This document shows, in pieces, positions 46,777 through 54,912 of a stretch of DNA of 64,000 bases. Location: contig CAZGQD010000005.1 in the NCBI GenBank assembly GCA_964527395.1, forward strand, positions 13,907 through 77,906, in the 5' to 3' direction. The notes beneath the pieces are model-generated. The model ran no database searches. It was not told the DNA's origin and was given only the letters and a program-made list of their open reading frames with translations. Position 1 is the first letter of the stretch. Each line of letters begins with the position of its first letter. This DNA comes from GCA-2688265 sp964527395. Its GTDB lineage: Archaea; Nanobdellota; Nanobdellia; Woesearchaeales; GW2011-AR9. A program made the position numbers and the translations under genes.

Positions 46777-47157
46777 ATGGTAGAAAAAATAGTTGTAGGA
46801 ATTGTTGTATCTGATTCAAGAGTATTGATGGTTCTAAGATCAGTAATTGAAGATAATCTTTCATGGGTGTTTCCAGGAGGAAAGGTTCTAGATTCTGAGG
46901 GAGAAGAAGCAGCAGTTTTGCGTGAGATTAGTGAAGAAACTGGCCTTATTTGTAAAGTAACTCAGAAATTAGGTGAGAGAATTCACCCAAATAGTGGAAA
47001 AATGATAATTTATTTTGCTTGTGAATATGTTAGTGGTGAATTGAATGATTCTAGTTCTGAAATAGAAAGGGTGGAATGGGTAGATATAAAACAAGTTAAA
47101 GAGAGAATAACTAGTGATCTTTTTGATAAAGTTGAAGATTTTTTAGATGAGATTTAA
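46777..47157 (+). CDS. NUDIX hydrolase (copy 1 of a near-identical pair)
   Basis: 126 residues. NUDIX box GGKVLDSEGEEAAVLREISEETGL is complete (REISEETG catalytic segment). Small MutT-like domain with FPGGKV before and YFACEYVSGEL after. Hydrolyses some nucleoside diphosphate derivative; specificity unknown. Almost identical to the gene at 47771, differing at residue 15 (Arg versus Ser) and the last residue. Confidence 0.92.
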   Translation: MVEKIVVGIVVSDSRVLMVLRSVIEDNLSWVFPGGKVLDSEGEEAAVLREISEETGLICKVTQKLGERIHPNSGKMIIYFACEYVSGELNDSSSEIERVEWVDIKQVKERITSDLFDKVEDFLDEI

Positions 47158-47211
47158 TCATTTTTATTTAAATATAATCTCATTGAATTATAAATTTAGG
47201 AGTTTGGTATC

Positions 47212-47616
47212 ATGGCAAATAAAGGAGTAGGTATGCTTTTAGAAAATGAAGGGAAGTTTTTGTTATTACATCGTTCTAATGAAGATTTGTGGGAGTGTCC
47301 AAAAGGGCATATTGAAGAAGGAGAAACAGATAATGATGCAATAAAAAGAGAACTTTTTGAGGAAACAAGAATTAGTGATTTTTCTTTAATTAATAAAATA
47401 GGACTTTTACAATTTGAATTTATTAGAAAATTGTCTGGAACAGTAAAAAAAAGAGAAATTACTTATTATCATTTAAAAACTTCTAATAAAATGGTGGTTG
47501 TTTCAAGTGAACATGATGATTTTTTATGGGTATCTAGAAAAGAGTTGTTTGAAAAGTTAAAATTTGAAGATATTAGAGACCTTTTAATGAATTATTTTAA
47601 TCTCATGGACATCTAA
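47212..47616 (+). CDS. NUDIX hydrolase (Ap4A hydrolase-like)
   Basis: 134 residues. Box GHIEEGETDNDAIKRELFEETRI with Arg in the last Gly position; LHRSNEDLWECPKGH upstream and LQFEFIRKLSGTVKKREITYYHLKT downstream resemble bis(5'-nucleosyl)-tetraphosphatases of the archaeal type. Lies between two near-identical NUDIX genes but is not closely related to them. Confidence 0.88.
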   Translation: MANKGVGMLLENEGKFLLLHRSNEDLWECPKGHIEEGETDNDAIKRELFEETRISDFSLINKIGLLQFEFIRKLSGTVKKREITYYHLKTSNKMVVVSSEHDDFLWVSRKELFEKLKFEDIRDLLMNYFNLMDI

Positions 47617-47770
47617 TAGCCATGTTCTTTCGAAAAAATTATATAGATTAATGATTATTTTATAGAAAAATATAGAAATTTAGTATTTTTACTAACTAGA
47701 TCAAAAATAGTCAATTAAGACTTGAATTTGTTACTGATACTGGGCGTTGGCGCTCTTTTTTTCTTAGAAA

Positions 47771-48151
47771 ATGGTAGAAAAAATAGTTGTAGGAATTGTT
47801 GTATCTGATTCAAGTGTATTGATGGTTCTAAGATCAGTAATTGAAGATAATCTTTCATGGGTGTTTCCAGGAGGAAAGGTTCTAGATTCTGAGGGAGAAG
47901 AAGCAGCAGTTTTGCGTGAGATTAGTGAAGAAACTGGCCTTATTTGTAAAGTAACTCAGAAATTAGGTGAGAGAATTCACCCAAATAGTGGAAAAATGAT
48001 AATTTATTTTGCTTGTGAATATGTTAGTGGTGAATTGAATGATTCTAGTTCTGAAATAGAAAGGGTGGAATGGGTAGATATAAAACAAGTTAAAGAGAGA
48101 ATAACTAGTGATCTTTTTGATAAAGTTGAAGATTTTTTAGATGAGAGTTAA
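47771..48151 (+). CDS. NUDIX hydrolase (copy 2 of a near-identical pair)
   Basis: 126 residues, the same protein as at 46777 with Ser for Arg at residue 15 and a different last residue. The intact NUDIX box indicates an active enzyme. The start context (cttagaaaATGG) differs from copy 1 (gataaaATGG), so the two may be expressed differently. Flanking 47617-47770 carries no gene; it contains a GGGCGTTGGCGC-type patch before a T run at 47740-47765. Confidence 0.92.
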   Translation: MVEKIVVGIVVSDSSVLMVLRSVIEDNLSWVFPGGKVLDSEGEEAAVLREISEETGLICKVTQKLGERIHPNSGKMIIYFACEYVSGELNDSSSEIERVEWVDIKQVKERITSDLFDKVEDFLDES

Positions 48152-48266
48152 TAATTATATAAGTGGAATAAGAGTTATATTTAGATACCAGTTGGTAGCA
48201 GAATGAGATTGAGAATCTTATCTTTTGTGCATAATATTTAAAATAACTGATGTTTTTGAATGATTT

Positions 48267-48836
48267 ATGAGATATTTACCTTTAACAATGCTTTTAGCTT
48301 CCTGTGCTAAACAAGGTTCTATTGATGCTCAAGTTGAGCTTGAATCAGTAGCTTGTTCAGCACCACATCAAGGAGTTGAAACAGAAATAACTAGTTTACA
48401 TTTACCTGTTGGAAGCTATGATAATCTTGCTTTTTTTGTGAGAAGAACTCAAGGAGAACCTTATGGTGATTTGAGAAGATTAGATTCTGAATTAAGTGAT
48501 GATAATAATGGCAATGATGGAAATATTTCATCTGCAGATTGGAGAGTAGGTTATAATTCTATGGAAGCTGCTGTGAATGCTGAATTTGGGACTTTGTTTG
48601 GAGAGGGTTTTTATGATGATGGAGTTGCTAGAATGTGGAGAGAAGATTATCCTGAAAGAGTTTTGGTTGGTTTTCATTTAGGAGATGATGAATGTTGGAA
48701 TTATATTGGAATGTTTGATACGAGTGGAAACTTGCTTGATTTAGATAGTTACCAAATAGTGCCAAGAGATCAAATGGGTAGAGATTTGTATGAAAGATTT
48801 GGTTTTGAGAGTACTACATCAATAACCGAACATTAA
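48267..48836 (+). CDS. Putative lipoprotein, unknown
   Basis: 189 residues. MRYLPLTMLLASC is a short signal ending in a lipobox (LLASC), followed by a soluble domain with Asp/Asn-rich turns (DSELSDDNNGNDGNISSADW) and a later Cys/Trp (DDECWNYIGMFD). Family not recognised; presumably attached to the outer face of the membrane. Confidence 0.6.
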   Translation: MRYLPLTMLLASCAKQGSIDAQVELESVACSAPHQGVETEITSLHLPVGSYDNLAFFVRRTQGEPYGDLRRLDSELSDDNNGNDGNISSADWRVGYNSMEAAVNAEFGTLFGEGFYDDGVARMWREDYPERVLVGFHLGDDECWNYIGMFDTSGNLLDLDSYQIVPRDQMGRDLYERFGFESTTSITEH

Positions 48837-48871
48837 ATTAATAAAGAATTATGTTTGCTTTTCTTTTTGAT

Positions 48872-49396
48872 ATGGAAAAATATGTGTTTCGTGAGGCTTC
48901 TGGTGAATATTCTAAGTATTTTGAGGCTGAGAAGCTAAAATTGCTTGATTTGTTTGATGATTCTGTTAAAATTGAACATGTTGGGAGTACTGCTATTCCT
49001 GGTCTTGGTGGAAAAGGGATAGTTGATATTGTTGTAGGAGTTGAATCTGGATTTGAGAGTTTCAAAAAGAAGCTGGAACCAATAGGATACTTGTTTCGAG
49101 AGCATGTTAGTTCAGATGATAGGTTGTTTTTTCGTAAGGAATATGATGAGGAAAGAGGAGTTCGTAGAGTGCATGTGCATTTGGTGACTTTTGAAGGTAA
49201 TGAGTGGGTTAATCTGACTGCGTTTCGTGACTATCTTTTGAAGCATCCAGAAACAATTGAAGCTTATGTAGCCTTGAAGAAAAAGGCAGTTAAAGTCGCT
49301 CAAGGTGAGGGTGAAGTTTATAGGGACTTTAAAAAGGAGTTCATTCTAGAAGTTATTGAGAAGGAATTGATTGAGAGAAAGAAAAATAAAGAATAA
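48872..49396 (+). CDS. GrpB/UPF0157 family nucleotidyltransferase-like protein
   Basis: 174 residues from ATG 48872 (MEKYVFREAS); TATA-like aattaataaag lies ~30 bp before it, whereas the in-frame ATG at 48851 adds an unlikely hydrophobic heptapeptide. Signature: IEHVGSTAIPGLGGKGIVDIVV, and RRVHVHLVTFEGNEWVNLTAFRDYLLKHPE. Family of the nucleotidyltransferase fold, activity unproven. Confidence 0.9.
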   Translation: MEKYVFREASGEYSKYFEAEKLKLLDLFDDSVKIEHVGSTAIPGLGGKGIVDIVVGVESGFESFKKKLEPIGYLFREHVSSDDRLFFRKEYDEERGVRRVHVHLVTFEGNEWVNLTAFRDYLLKHPETIEAYVALKKKAVKVAQGEGEVYRDFKKEFILEVIEKELIERKKNKE

Positions 49397-49422
49397 TTGT
49401 GAAAAATATAATTTTGTTATAT

Positions 49423-49803
49423 CTATGCAGTTGCTCTGTTTGGTGCTGAACTTGTAACAGTTTCGCATACATCTTCTAGGTTTCCTAGTTGAGATGTAGA
49501 TGTAATATCTCTAATTCTTCTTTTGAGATATTTTGCAATAGTTTCATGACTACCTTCTAATTGGTTAGCAATTATGTTTACAACTGAGCGTCTTTGAATA
49601 TTATAAATGTCTCTTTCTGTTTCATCTTTGCCTTCATAATGAGTATTAATGATATTTTCTCCCATTTTTAGCAAGTCACTTGCAGCGTGTTGTGTACCTC
49701 TAAGTTTTAAAGCTAAAGCTACTAAATCATTTGTAGGTTCTTGAATGAATCTATCTCCTGTTGCTCTATATTCTAGGTTTGGACCGAAATATCCTGCTTT
49801 CAT
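49423..49803 (-). CDS. Unknown helical protein
   Basis: 126 residues, not recognised. All-helical appearance (DLVALALKLRGTQHAASDLLKMGENIINTHYEGKDETERDIYNIQRRSVVNIIANQLEGSHETIAKYLKRRI). No signal, membrane helix or metal motif. Minus-strand TATA-like tttataaa at ~49828-49836 lies ~25 bp before the ATG, so it is an independent leaderless gene. Confidence 0.6.
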   Translation of the reverse strand: MKAGYFGPNLEYRATGDRFIQEPTNDLVALALKLRGTQHAASDLLKMGENIINTHYEGKDETERDIYNIQRRSVVNIIANQLEGSHETIAKYLKRRIRDITSTSQLGNLEDVCETVTSSAPNRATA

Positions 49804-49852
49804 AGACTTGTTAAAAGTGAAGCGTATTTATAAAGGTTTAGCTCAGTTATTA

Positions 49853-50527
49853 CTAATTAGTGGTGTTTATGTGAGAAATGACTTTTTTGAACTCATTTAG
49901 GTAGAATGGGACTAATTTTTTCACATCTTCAGTGTATTTGTTTGGGTTGTTTTTTAGCTCTTCTAGGATCTCATCTGGATAGTAGATTTCTATTCCAGAA
50001 GTCTCTCCATCTGCGAATTTGATTGCTCCATCAAAAACACCTATGAAAATAGTAGTAATTTGAGGAAATTCAGCAAAAGTTCCATCTTTGTATTTATATT
50101 TAGCCATAAATTTGTTAATTTTGTCTATTTTTTTGAAAACTCCAATGATTTTGAGGTCAGTTTCTTCCAAGGCTGTTTCGAACTCTGTATCAGTTAGAGC
50201 AGCTCCAGGAAAGCCAAGTTCTTCAGCAGCTTCTCTTAAAACAGTAAATTCAGCTGTTTCAGTGCCTCTTAAGTGTCCACCAATGGTTTTATCGTAGAGT
50301 AAGGTGTTTTCTTTTTTAATTTTGCTTCGTTTTGCTAGGTAAATACCACCTTTAGCGTTCATAAGAAATAGTCTGATGGTGTGAACCTGTCTTGAAACTT
50401 TTTTAGTGTTTTTGTATTCTTCTCTGATTTGTTTATAGAATTCAGTTTTGTCTTGGAAATATAGAAAATTACCTTCTAAATCATAGACTTTTACCTGTTC
50501 CTTGTATAATTCAATTTCACTGGTCAT
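49853..50527 (-). CDS. NUDIX hydrolase (IPP isomerase-like)
   Basis: 224 residues. The box region reads GGHLRGTETAEFTVLREAAEELGF; IRLFLMNAKGGIYLAKRSKIKK before it and the length resemble the Idi/YfcD branch of NUDIX proteins. It lacks obvious Idi-specific Cys and Glu motifs, so isopentenyl diphosphate isomerase activity should not be assumed. A fourth NUDIX gene within 4 kb. Confidence 0.85.
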   Translation of the reverse strand: MTSEIELYKEQVKVYDLEGNFLYFQDKTEFYKQIREEYKNTKKVSRQVHTIRLFLMNAKGGIYLAKRSKIKKENTLLYDKTIGGHLRGTETAEFTVLREAAEELGFPGAALTDTEFETALEETDLKIIGVFKKIDKINKFMAKYKYKDGTFAEFPQITTIFIGVFDGAIKFADGETSGIEIYYPDEILEELKNNPNKYTEDVKKLVPFYLNEFKKVISHINTTN

Positions 50528-50563
50528 TTGGATAGTTGTTCAGAATGGCGTGTTTTTTAAAGA

Positions 50564-51295
50564 TTACCAGCCAAGATGCTTAATTAGGGCAGTTAGTTCT
50601 CCTGAGCCAAGGTCAGCAGCTCTTGCAGTGATTCCCCAATAATCAGTATGATTCTCATCGCAATGGTTGATATTTGCTGATTTTAGTCCAACTTCTACAG
50701 GAAGCTGTTTTAATTTATATCTAGGCCAAAGGTTTTTATCGCCATGTTTTCCTCTTGGTTCTAGGTCTTCTTCATGACCTATTGCTTTTTGTTGATAATC
50801 AGTTGATTGAAATCTAACATGTTTGTTACCAACACCATCGAAAGATCCGTAAAGTAATCCTTGTTCAGATTCAGATAAATGAAAGGAGTTGTTTACTCTT
50901 GTTAAAGCAGTTGTTCTCCTGCCAAAACCATAATCTAAACCAAAATTATGTTGTAATTCTTTCCATTCTTCTAAGTTGCCATCTTCTTCGTTAGAATTTT
51001 TTGTTGAAGGAAGGTGTAAGCTTTCTTGGTAAATTCCATAGGCAAGATTTAATTTTGCTTCAGTTTCACCAATTTGAAGATTGAATTCCAGCGCAAGGAA
51101 TCTTAATCTTGTTCTAAGATGATGAGGAAAAAATGCTTGAAAATGGGTGTTGGCATTGATTGTATCTCTTAAGGTTTCTTGTGAGGTTATAGTAGAAAGT
51201 TTGTCTTTAATGTCAGTAATTATTCCAACTAAGTCAGGTTCAATAGTATCTAATCCAGTAGTGTGATAGATTCCGTTTATTAATTCGTAAGCCAT
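50564..51295 (-). CDS. Unknown soluble protein
   Basis: 243 residues, not recognised. His- and Asp-rich patches (QHNFGLDYGFGRRTTALTRVNNSFHLSES, INHCDENHTDYWGITARAADLG) might bind a metal. No membrane segment. Upstream of a NUDIX gene on the same strand with a 36-bp gap, so possibly co-transcribed with it. Confidence 0.6.
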   Translation of the reverse strand: MAYELINGIYHTTGLDTIEPDLVGIITDIKDKLSTITSQETLRDTINANTHFQAFFPHHLRTRLRFLALEFNLQIGETEAKLNLAYGIYQESLHLPSTKNSNEEDGNLEEWKELQHNFGLDYGFGRRTTALTRVNNSFHLSESEQGLLYGSFDGVGNKHVRFQSTDYQQKAIGHEEDLEPRGKHGDKNLWPRYKLKQLPVEVGLKSANINHCDENHTDYWGITARAADLGSGELTALIKHLGW

Positions 51296-51345
51296 TTTTG
51301 AGAAAATAAAAAAGTTAATTTAAAAAGATATGTGTTATTTAGTGC

Positions 51346-52092
51346 TTATTTCTTGCCAAAGCGTTCAAAAGCTTTTAGAATCTCTAAAGGTAGAGCGAAA
51401 ATCACAGTATTGTTCTTATCTGCTGAGATGTCGCTTAGAGACTGCAAGGTTCTTAGATGCAATGCACCTTGGGATTTACCTAGCATAGTAGCTGCTTTTG
51501 CCATATCTTTAGCGGCTTCTAACTCTCCTGAGGCTTTGATGATTGCTGCACGTTTTTCTCGCTCACTTTCAGCTTCTGCAGCTAAGATTCGTTTCATCTC
51601 TTGTGGTAGCTCGATGTCTTTAAGTTCTACTGATTGGACTTCAATACCCCAAGGGTCTGTTGCTTTATCAACAATAAGTTTGATTTTTTGTGAGATTTTG
51701 TCTCTTGAAGATAGAAGGTCGTCTAGCATAACTTCACCAACAACGTCTCTCATAGTTGTTTGTGCCAATTGACTGGTTGCATAACCGAAGTGTTCAACCT
51801 CTAAAATAGCTTTACTTGCATCCATAACTCTGTAATATAGAACTGCGTTGACTCGAACAGATACGTTGTCTCTTGTGATTGCATCTTGGTTAGGAACATC
51901 AATAGTTTTTACACGTAGGTCAATTCTTTCCCAACTTTGTAGAAGAGGAATTACAAGTCTTAGACCTGGTTTTAACATACCTGAGTATCTACCTAAGGTG
52001 AAGAGAACTCCACGCTCATATTCTGTTACTACTTTCAAACTTGATGCTAAGATCAAGACAATTAAGAATACTAATCCAATTCCGAATACCAT
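51346..52092 (-). CDS. Slipin (SPFH/band 7 stomatin-like protein)
   Basis: 248 residues. N-terminal membrane helix (MVFGIGLVFLIVLILASS) then the SPFH core: VVTEYERGVLFTLGRYSGMLKPGLRLVIP, DVPNQDAITRDNVSVRVNAVLYYRV, and a coiled-coil with EREKRAAIIKASGE. Prokaryotic slipins organise membrane microdomains and often pair with NfeD; none is adjacent here. Copy D of the repeated RNA lies in the upstream gap. Confidence 0.94.
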   Translation of the reverse strand: MVFGIGLVFLIVLILASSLKVVTEYERGVLFTLGRYSGMLKPGLRLVIPLLQSWERIDLRVKTIDVPNQDAITRDNVSVRVNAVLYYRVMDASKAILEVEHFGYATSQLAQTTMRDVVGEVMLDDLLSSRDKISQKIKLIVDKATDPWGIEVQSVELKDIELPQEMKRILAAEAESEREKRAAIIKASGELEAAKDMAKAATMLGKSQGALHLRTLQSLSDISADKNNTVIFALPLEILKAFERFGKK

Positions 52093-52208
52093 GATATGTT
52101 GGTGAGATGATGGTATTTAATGCTTGTGATTCTTGTGTATGTGCATAGACTCAATTAATTACAAAGAAAATCTCAAGAAAATCTTTCGTTTCCTTAGATG
52201 TACCACCT

Positions 52209-52344
52209 AAGAAGATGGCGCCGTCCCTTCACTGGTAATGTTACTCACAACAAGATCTAAACAACGAGCATTTTGTGACTAACAGGAGCAAAATAGAACG
52301 CGAAGTGGTCACGCTTGCACTAAGTCTGACAGTGCCATCTTCTT
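52209..52344 (-). ncRNA. Repeated structured RNA element, copy D (short form)
   Basis: On the minus strand AAGAAGATGGCACTGTC pairs with GACGGCGCCATCTTCTT over 17 positions (one A-C, one G-U). Core: TCAGACTTAGTGCAAGCGTGACCACTTCGCG, hairpin ATTTTG-CTCCTGTTAGTCA-CAAAAT, ATGCTCGTTGTTTAGATCTTG and ATTACCAGTGAAGGGA. It lacks the first arm present in copies A-C, so the element can lose that arm. It lies between divergent genes (slipin and an orphan). Confidence 0.75.
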
Positions 52345-52445
52345 GATCACATCAAAAGTTAGCTATGCAAATACAATTTAATGGTGATTAGGTTAGTTTT
52401 GATTACAATAATATTTATATTCTTATGATATTTGTTTTAGGTAAA

Positions 52446-53081
52446 ATGGGAAATGTTAGAGTTGATAAATTAAGAGAAAGAGTTTCTGGTGTGGTTTTTC
52501 CGGCAGGATGGTATAGAGATGAAGAAAGGGGTTCTGTGCCGATAATTGTTGCGGATTTAAAAAGTGGAGAGAGGGTTGCTTTAGTTTCTTTGTTTTCTAG
52601 AGAGACTCCAGAGGGAGTTCAAATATTTAATGATGAAGGAGAATATCTATTGTTTGGTCACAGAAGTCTTGATTCAGATGGAGATCCAAGAACTTATTCT
52701 AGTGATTTTGAAGGAGGTTATGGTCGGGATAAACCATTACCGTTGTATGAATTATCAGGGATGCAAACAACTCAGACTGAGTTTCCAGATAGAATAGAAA
52801 CTTTAGGGAATTTGTCTCGTTATGTTTCTGGTGATGCATCAAGAGAATATGATCCAGTTTTATCTGATGTAGCTTTATTTAGTGCTGAGAGTGATAGGTT
52901 TGCGATGAAAATAGATGAACCAGATTGTGTTGTGAGTGTTTTATATGATGAGAATGCAGGTCAGCACTCAAGCTTTATGGCAAATGTAGTTGCTGAGAAA
53001 ACAGATTCTTTAGATGCTTTAGGAAGGCCAGTTTACAGAATAACTAGTTTGGAAAAAGTAGATAAACCAGAAGGGTTATGA
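52446..53081 (+). CDS. Unknown soluble protein
   Basis: 211 residues from ATG 52446. The TATA-like atatttatat (52411-52420) is ~30 bp upstream, so this start is preferred to the ATG at 52425, which is too close to the box. Beta-rich (VVFPAGWYRDEERGSVPIIVADLKSGERVALVSLF, ILFGHRSLDSDGDPRTYSSDFEGGYGRDKPLPLYEL). Family not recognised. Confidence 0.55.
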   Translation: MGNVRVDKLRERVSGVVFPAGWYRDEERGSVPIIVADLKSGERVALVSLFSRETPEGVQIFNDEGEYLLFGHRSLDSDGDPRTYSSDFEGGYGRDKPLPLYELSGMQTTQTEFPDRIETLGNLSRYVSGDASREYDPVLSDVALFSAESDRFAMKIDEPDCVVSVLYDENAGQHSSFMANVVAEKTDSLDALGRPVYRITSLEKVDKPEGL

Positions 53082-53086
53082 TTAGG

Positions 53087-53821
53087 TCACTTTTTAGCTT
53101 GATTCCATAGGATTTTGAAGAAGTTTTTGTATGAATCAGCAACTTTTTTGGATTTAATTACAAAAGCTTGAGGAGAATTTTCCCAGATGATGATTGAAAC
53201 AGTATTGTTGTAAATTAGAGTTGTAGCAGGGTTGATTTGGTCCTTTGGAAGGAAGCGAATCTGGGATAAAGGTAAAGATCTTCTTTTTTCTCTTAATTTT
53301 TCGTTGAAAATAATTTTTAAAGGGATTTTTAGTTTAGCTCTTTTATCATGAAAGTGCTTGAAATACCAAGGGAATAGCTCTTTGAATTTTCCTTCAGCGC
53401 CGAATACGAAAAAGTCTGTTTTTTGATTAAGTACATCTTCTAAAATTGATTTTATGCCTCTTTTTCCTTGAAAAATAGTGCCTTCTTGTGAATATTCTGT
53501 AAGATTTCTTTTTGATTCTAATTTAGGAATCAATTTTTTTAGTTTTGTTTCTTTTTCAGTGAGCTGTTTTTTCTTTGTTTCTAGGAATTCTAAGAGTCTT
53601 TTTGGTTCATGAGCTTCGAAATGTTTAATATTTGCTTTAGAAACGTAAGAAATAATGCCTTTGTCAAGCAAAAGGTCAAGAAGGTTGTAGACTTGTGCCC
53701 TATGCATAGCTAGCTTTTTTACTAATGGTCCTGCAGGAGTTGAGCCTAATTCTAGTAATTTGAGGTATACTTGAACTTCTTTTTTAGTTAAACCTAAATC
53801 TTCAAGGATTTTTGTATTCAT
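53087..53821 (-). CDS. TrmB-family transcriptional regulator
   Basis: 244 residues. N-terminal winged HTH LGLTKKEVQVYLKLLELGSTPAGPLVKKLAMHRAQVYNLLDLLLDKGIISYV is the TrmB signature, followed by a coiled coil (KKKQLTEKETKLKKL) and a C-terminal effector-type domain (FFVFGAEGKFKELFPWYFKHFHDKRAKL, IRFLPKDQINPATTLIYNNTVSIIIW). Likely a sugar- or metabolite-responsive regulator. A TATA box ~25 bp upstream and an adjacent inverted repeat suggest a leaderless, self-regulated gene. Confidence 0.9.
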   Translation of the reverse strand: MNTKILEDLGLTKKEVQVYLKLLELGSTPAGPLVKKLAMHRAQVYNLLDLLLDKGIISYVSKANIKHFEAHEPKRLLEFLETKKKQLTEKETKLKKLIPKLESKRNLTEYSQEGTIFQGKRGIKSILEDVLNQKTDFFVFGAEGKFKELFPWYFKHFHDKRAKLKIPLKIIFNEKLREKRRSLPLSQIRFLPKDQINPATTLIYNNTVSIIIWENSPQAFVIKSKKVADSYKNFFKILWNQAKK

Positions 53822-53855
53822 ATGTTAGGAATTCCATAGTTTCTTTATAAGTGTG

Positions 53856-53877
53856 TTGTAATGTTTTGTTATTACAA
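53856..53877 (-). promoter_or_regulatory. Inverted repeat TTGTAAT-N8-ATTACAA upstream of the trmB-like gene
   Basis: Perfect 7-bp arms (53856-53862 and 53871-53877) sit just upstream of the minus-strand TATA box (ttataaag, ~53843-53850) of the TrmB-like gene, overlapping the expected BRE. It is also in the upstream region of the TPR gene on the other strand. Candidate autoregulatory operator. Confidence 0.6.
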
Positions 53878-53914
53878 GTATTTTTGTTGATTTTTTGATC
53901 TATTTTGGAATATT

Positions 53915-54841
53915 GTGGATTTAGAAAGAATTTTAAGAACAGCAGGTGGATTTTATCGTGATACTAAATATTATGATTCAAAAGTTGGTTATAAAGCTGC
54001 TGCTGCTCTTTATAAGGTAGTAAATGATGAAACTCCTATTAAGGATTTATTTGAACCTAGTGATGCTAAAAGATTTCTTATAAATTGGGGAAATGCTTGT
54101 CAAAAGTTAGAAAGATTTGATGAAGAAATAGAGGTGTTAGATCAATTAATTGAGTTAGATCCAAATAATGCAGTTTTTTTTAATGACAGAGGTTATAGTA
54201 AAATATGGTTAGGGCAATATGAAGAGGCAATTTTAGATTTTGATAGAGCAGTTGAAGTAGGCATTGGAGATATATCAAATTTAGAAGTAGTTTATGCTAA
54301 TAGAGGTTTTTCTAAAATGAGGTTAGGGCATTATGAAGAGGCAATTTTAGATTTTGATAGAGCAGTTGAAGTAGGTATTGAAGATATATCAATTTTAATA
54401 GTAGTTTATCCTTATAGAGGTTTTTCTAAAATGAAATTAGGGCTATATGAAGAAGCAATTGAAGATTTTAATAGATTAATAGAATTAGATTCTTCTTTTA
54501 AAGTTGCTTTTAATAATAGTGGTCTTTCTAAAAAGAATTTAGGGTTGAATGAAGAAGCTATTATTGATTTTGATAAGGCAGTTGAGTTAGATCCAGAATT
54601 TTATAATCCTTATACTTGGAGAGGAGAAATATTCTATGAGCAAGGTAAGAAGGAAGAAGCAGTTGTAAATTATCAAACCTCTTTTAATCTGTTAAAAGAT
54701 GTTTCAGTGACGGATTTGAAACGGAATCAAGTTGAACATTTGATTATCTCAATTTCTGGTCTAGTATCATTAGGTTTTGATTATTCTAGTGAGTTAGAGA
54801 AGTATCAGGCAATTGCTGAAGAAAGAGGTTATAATTTTTGA
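53915..54841 (+). CDS. Tetratricopeptide-repeat protein
   Basis: 308 residues from GTG 53915. Six or so TPR motifs: AVFFNDRGYSKIWLGQYEEAILDFDRAVEV, then VVYANRGFSKMRLGHYEEAILDFDRAVEVG, VVYPYRGFSKMKLGLYEEAIEDFNRLIELD, AFNNSGLSKKNLGLNEEAIIDFDKAVELD and NPYTWRGEIFYEQGKKEEAVVNY. Two neighbouring repeats are almost identical in DNA and have a 38-residue period instead of 34, so they were copied recently. Protein-protein interaction scaffold. Confidence 0.88.
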   Translation: MDLERILRTAGGFYRDTKYYDSKVGYKAAAALYKVVNDETPIKDLFEPSDAKRFLINWGNACQKLERFDEEIEVLDQLIELDPNNAVFFNDRGYSKIWLGQYEEAILDFDRAVEVGIGDISNLEVVYANRGFSKMRLGHYEEAILDFDRAVEVGIEDISILIVVYPYRGFSKMKLGLYEEAIEDFNRLIELDSSFKVAFNNSGLSKKNLGLNEEAIIDFDKAVELDPEFYNPYTWRGEIFYEQGKKEEAVVNYQTSFNLLKDVSVTDLKRNQVEHLIISISGLVSLGFDYSSELEKYQAIAEERGYNF

Positions 54842-54912
54842 AATATAAATAGGTAAGGAGCTTGATTTTATGGGTTAAGTTTTAAAAGGGTGGGCTTTCT
54901 TCTTTGCTTGTT

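Larger units (their letters stand above)
46777..48151 (+). repeat. 381-bp gene duplication, 994 bp apart
   Basis: 46777-47157 and 47771-48151 differ at about two bases. Similarity starts at the ATG (a few A residues before) and stops at the stop codon; flanks are unrelated. A second NUDIX gene separates them. Confidence 0.92.
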
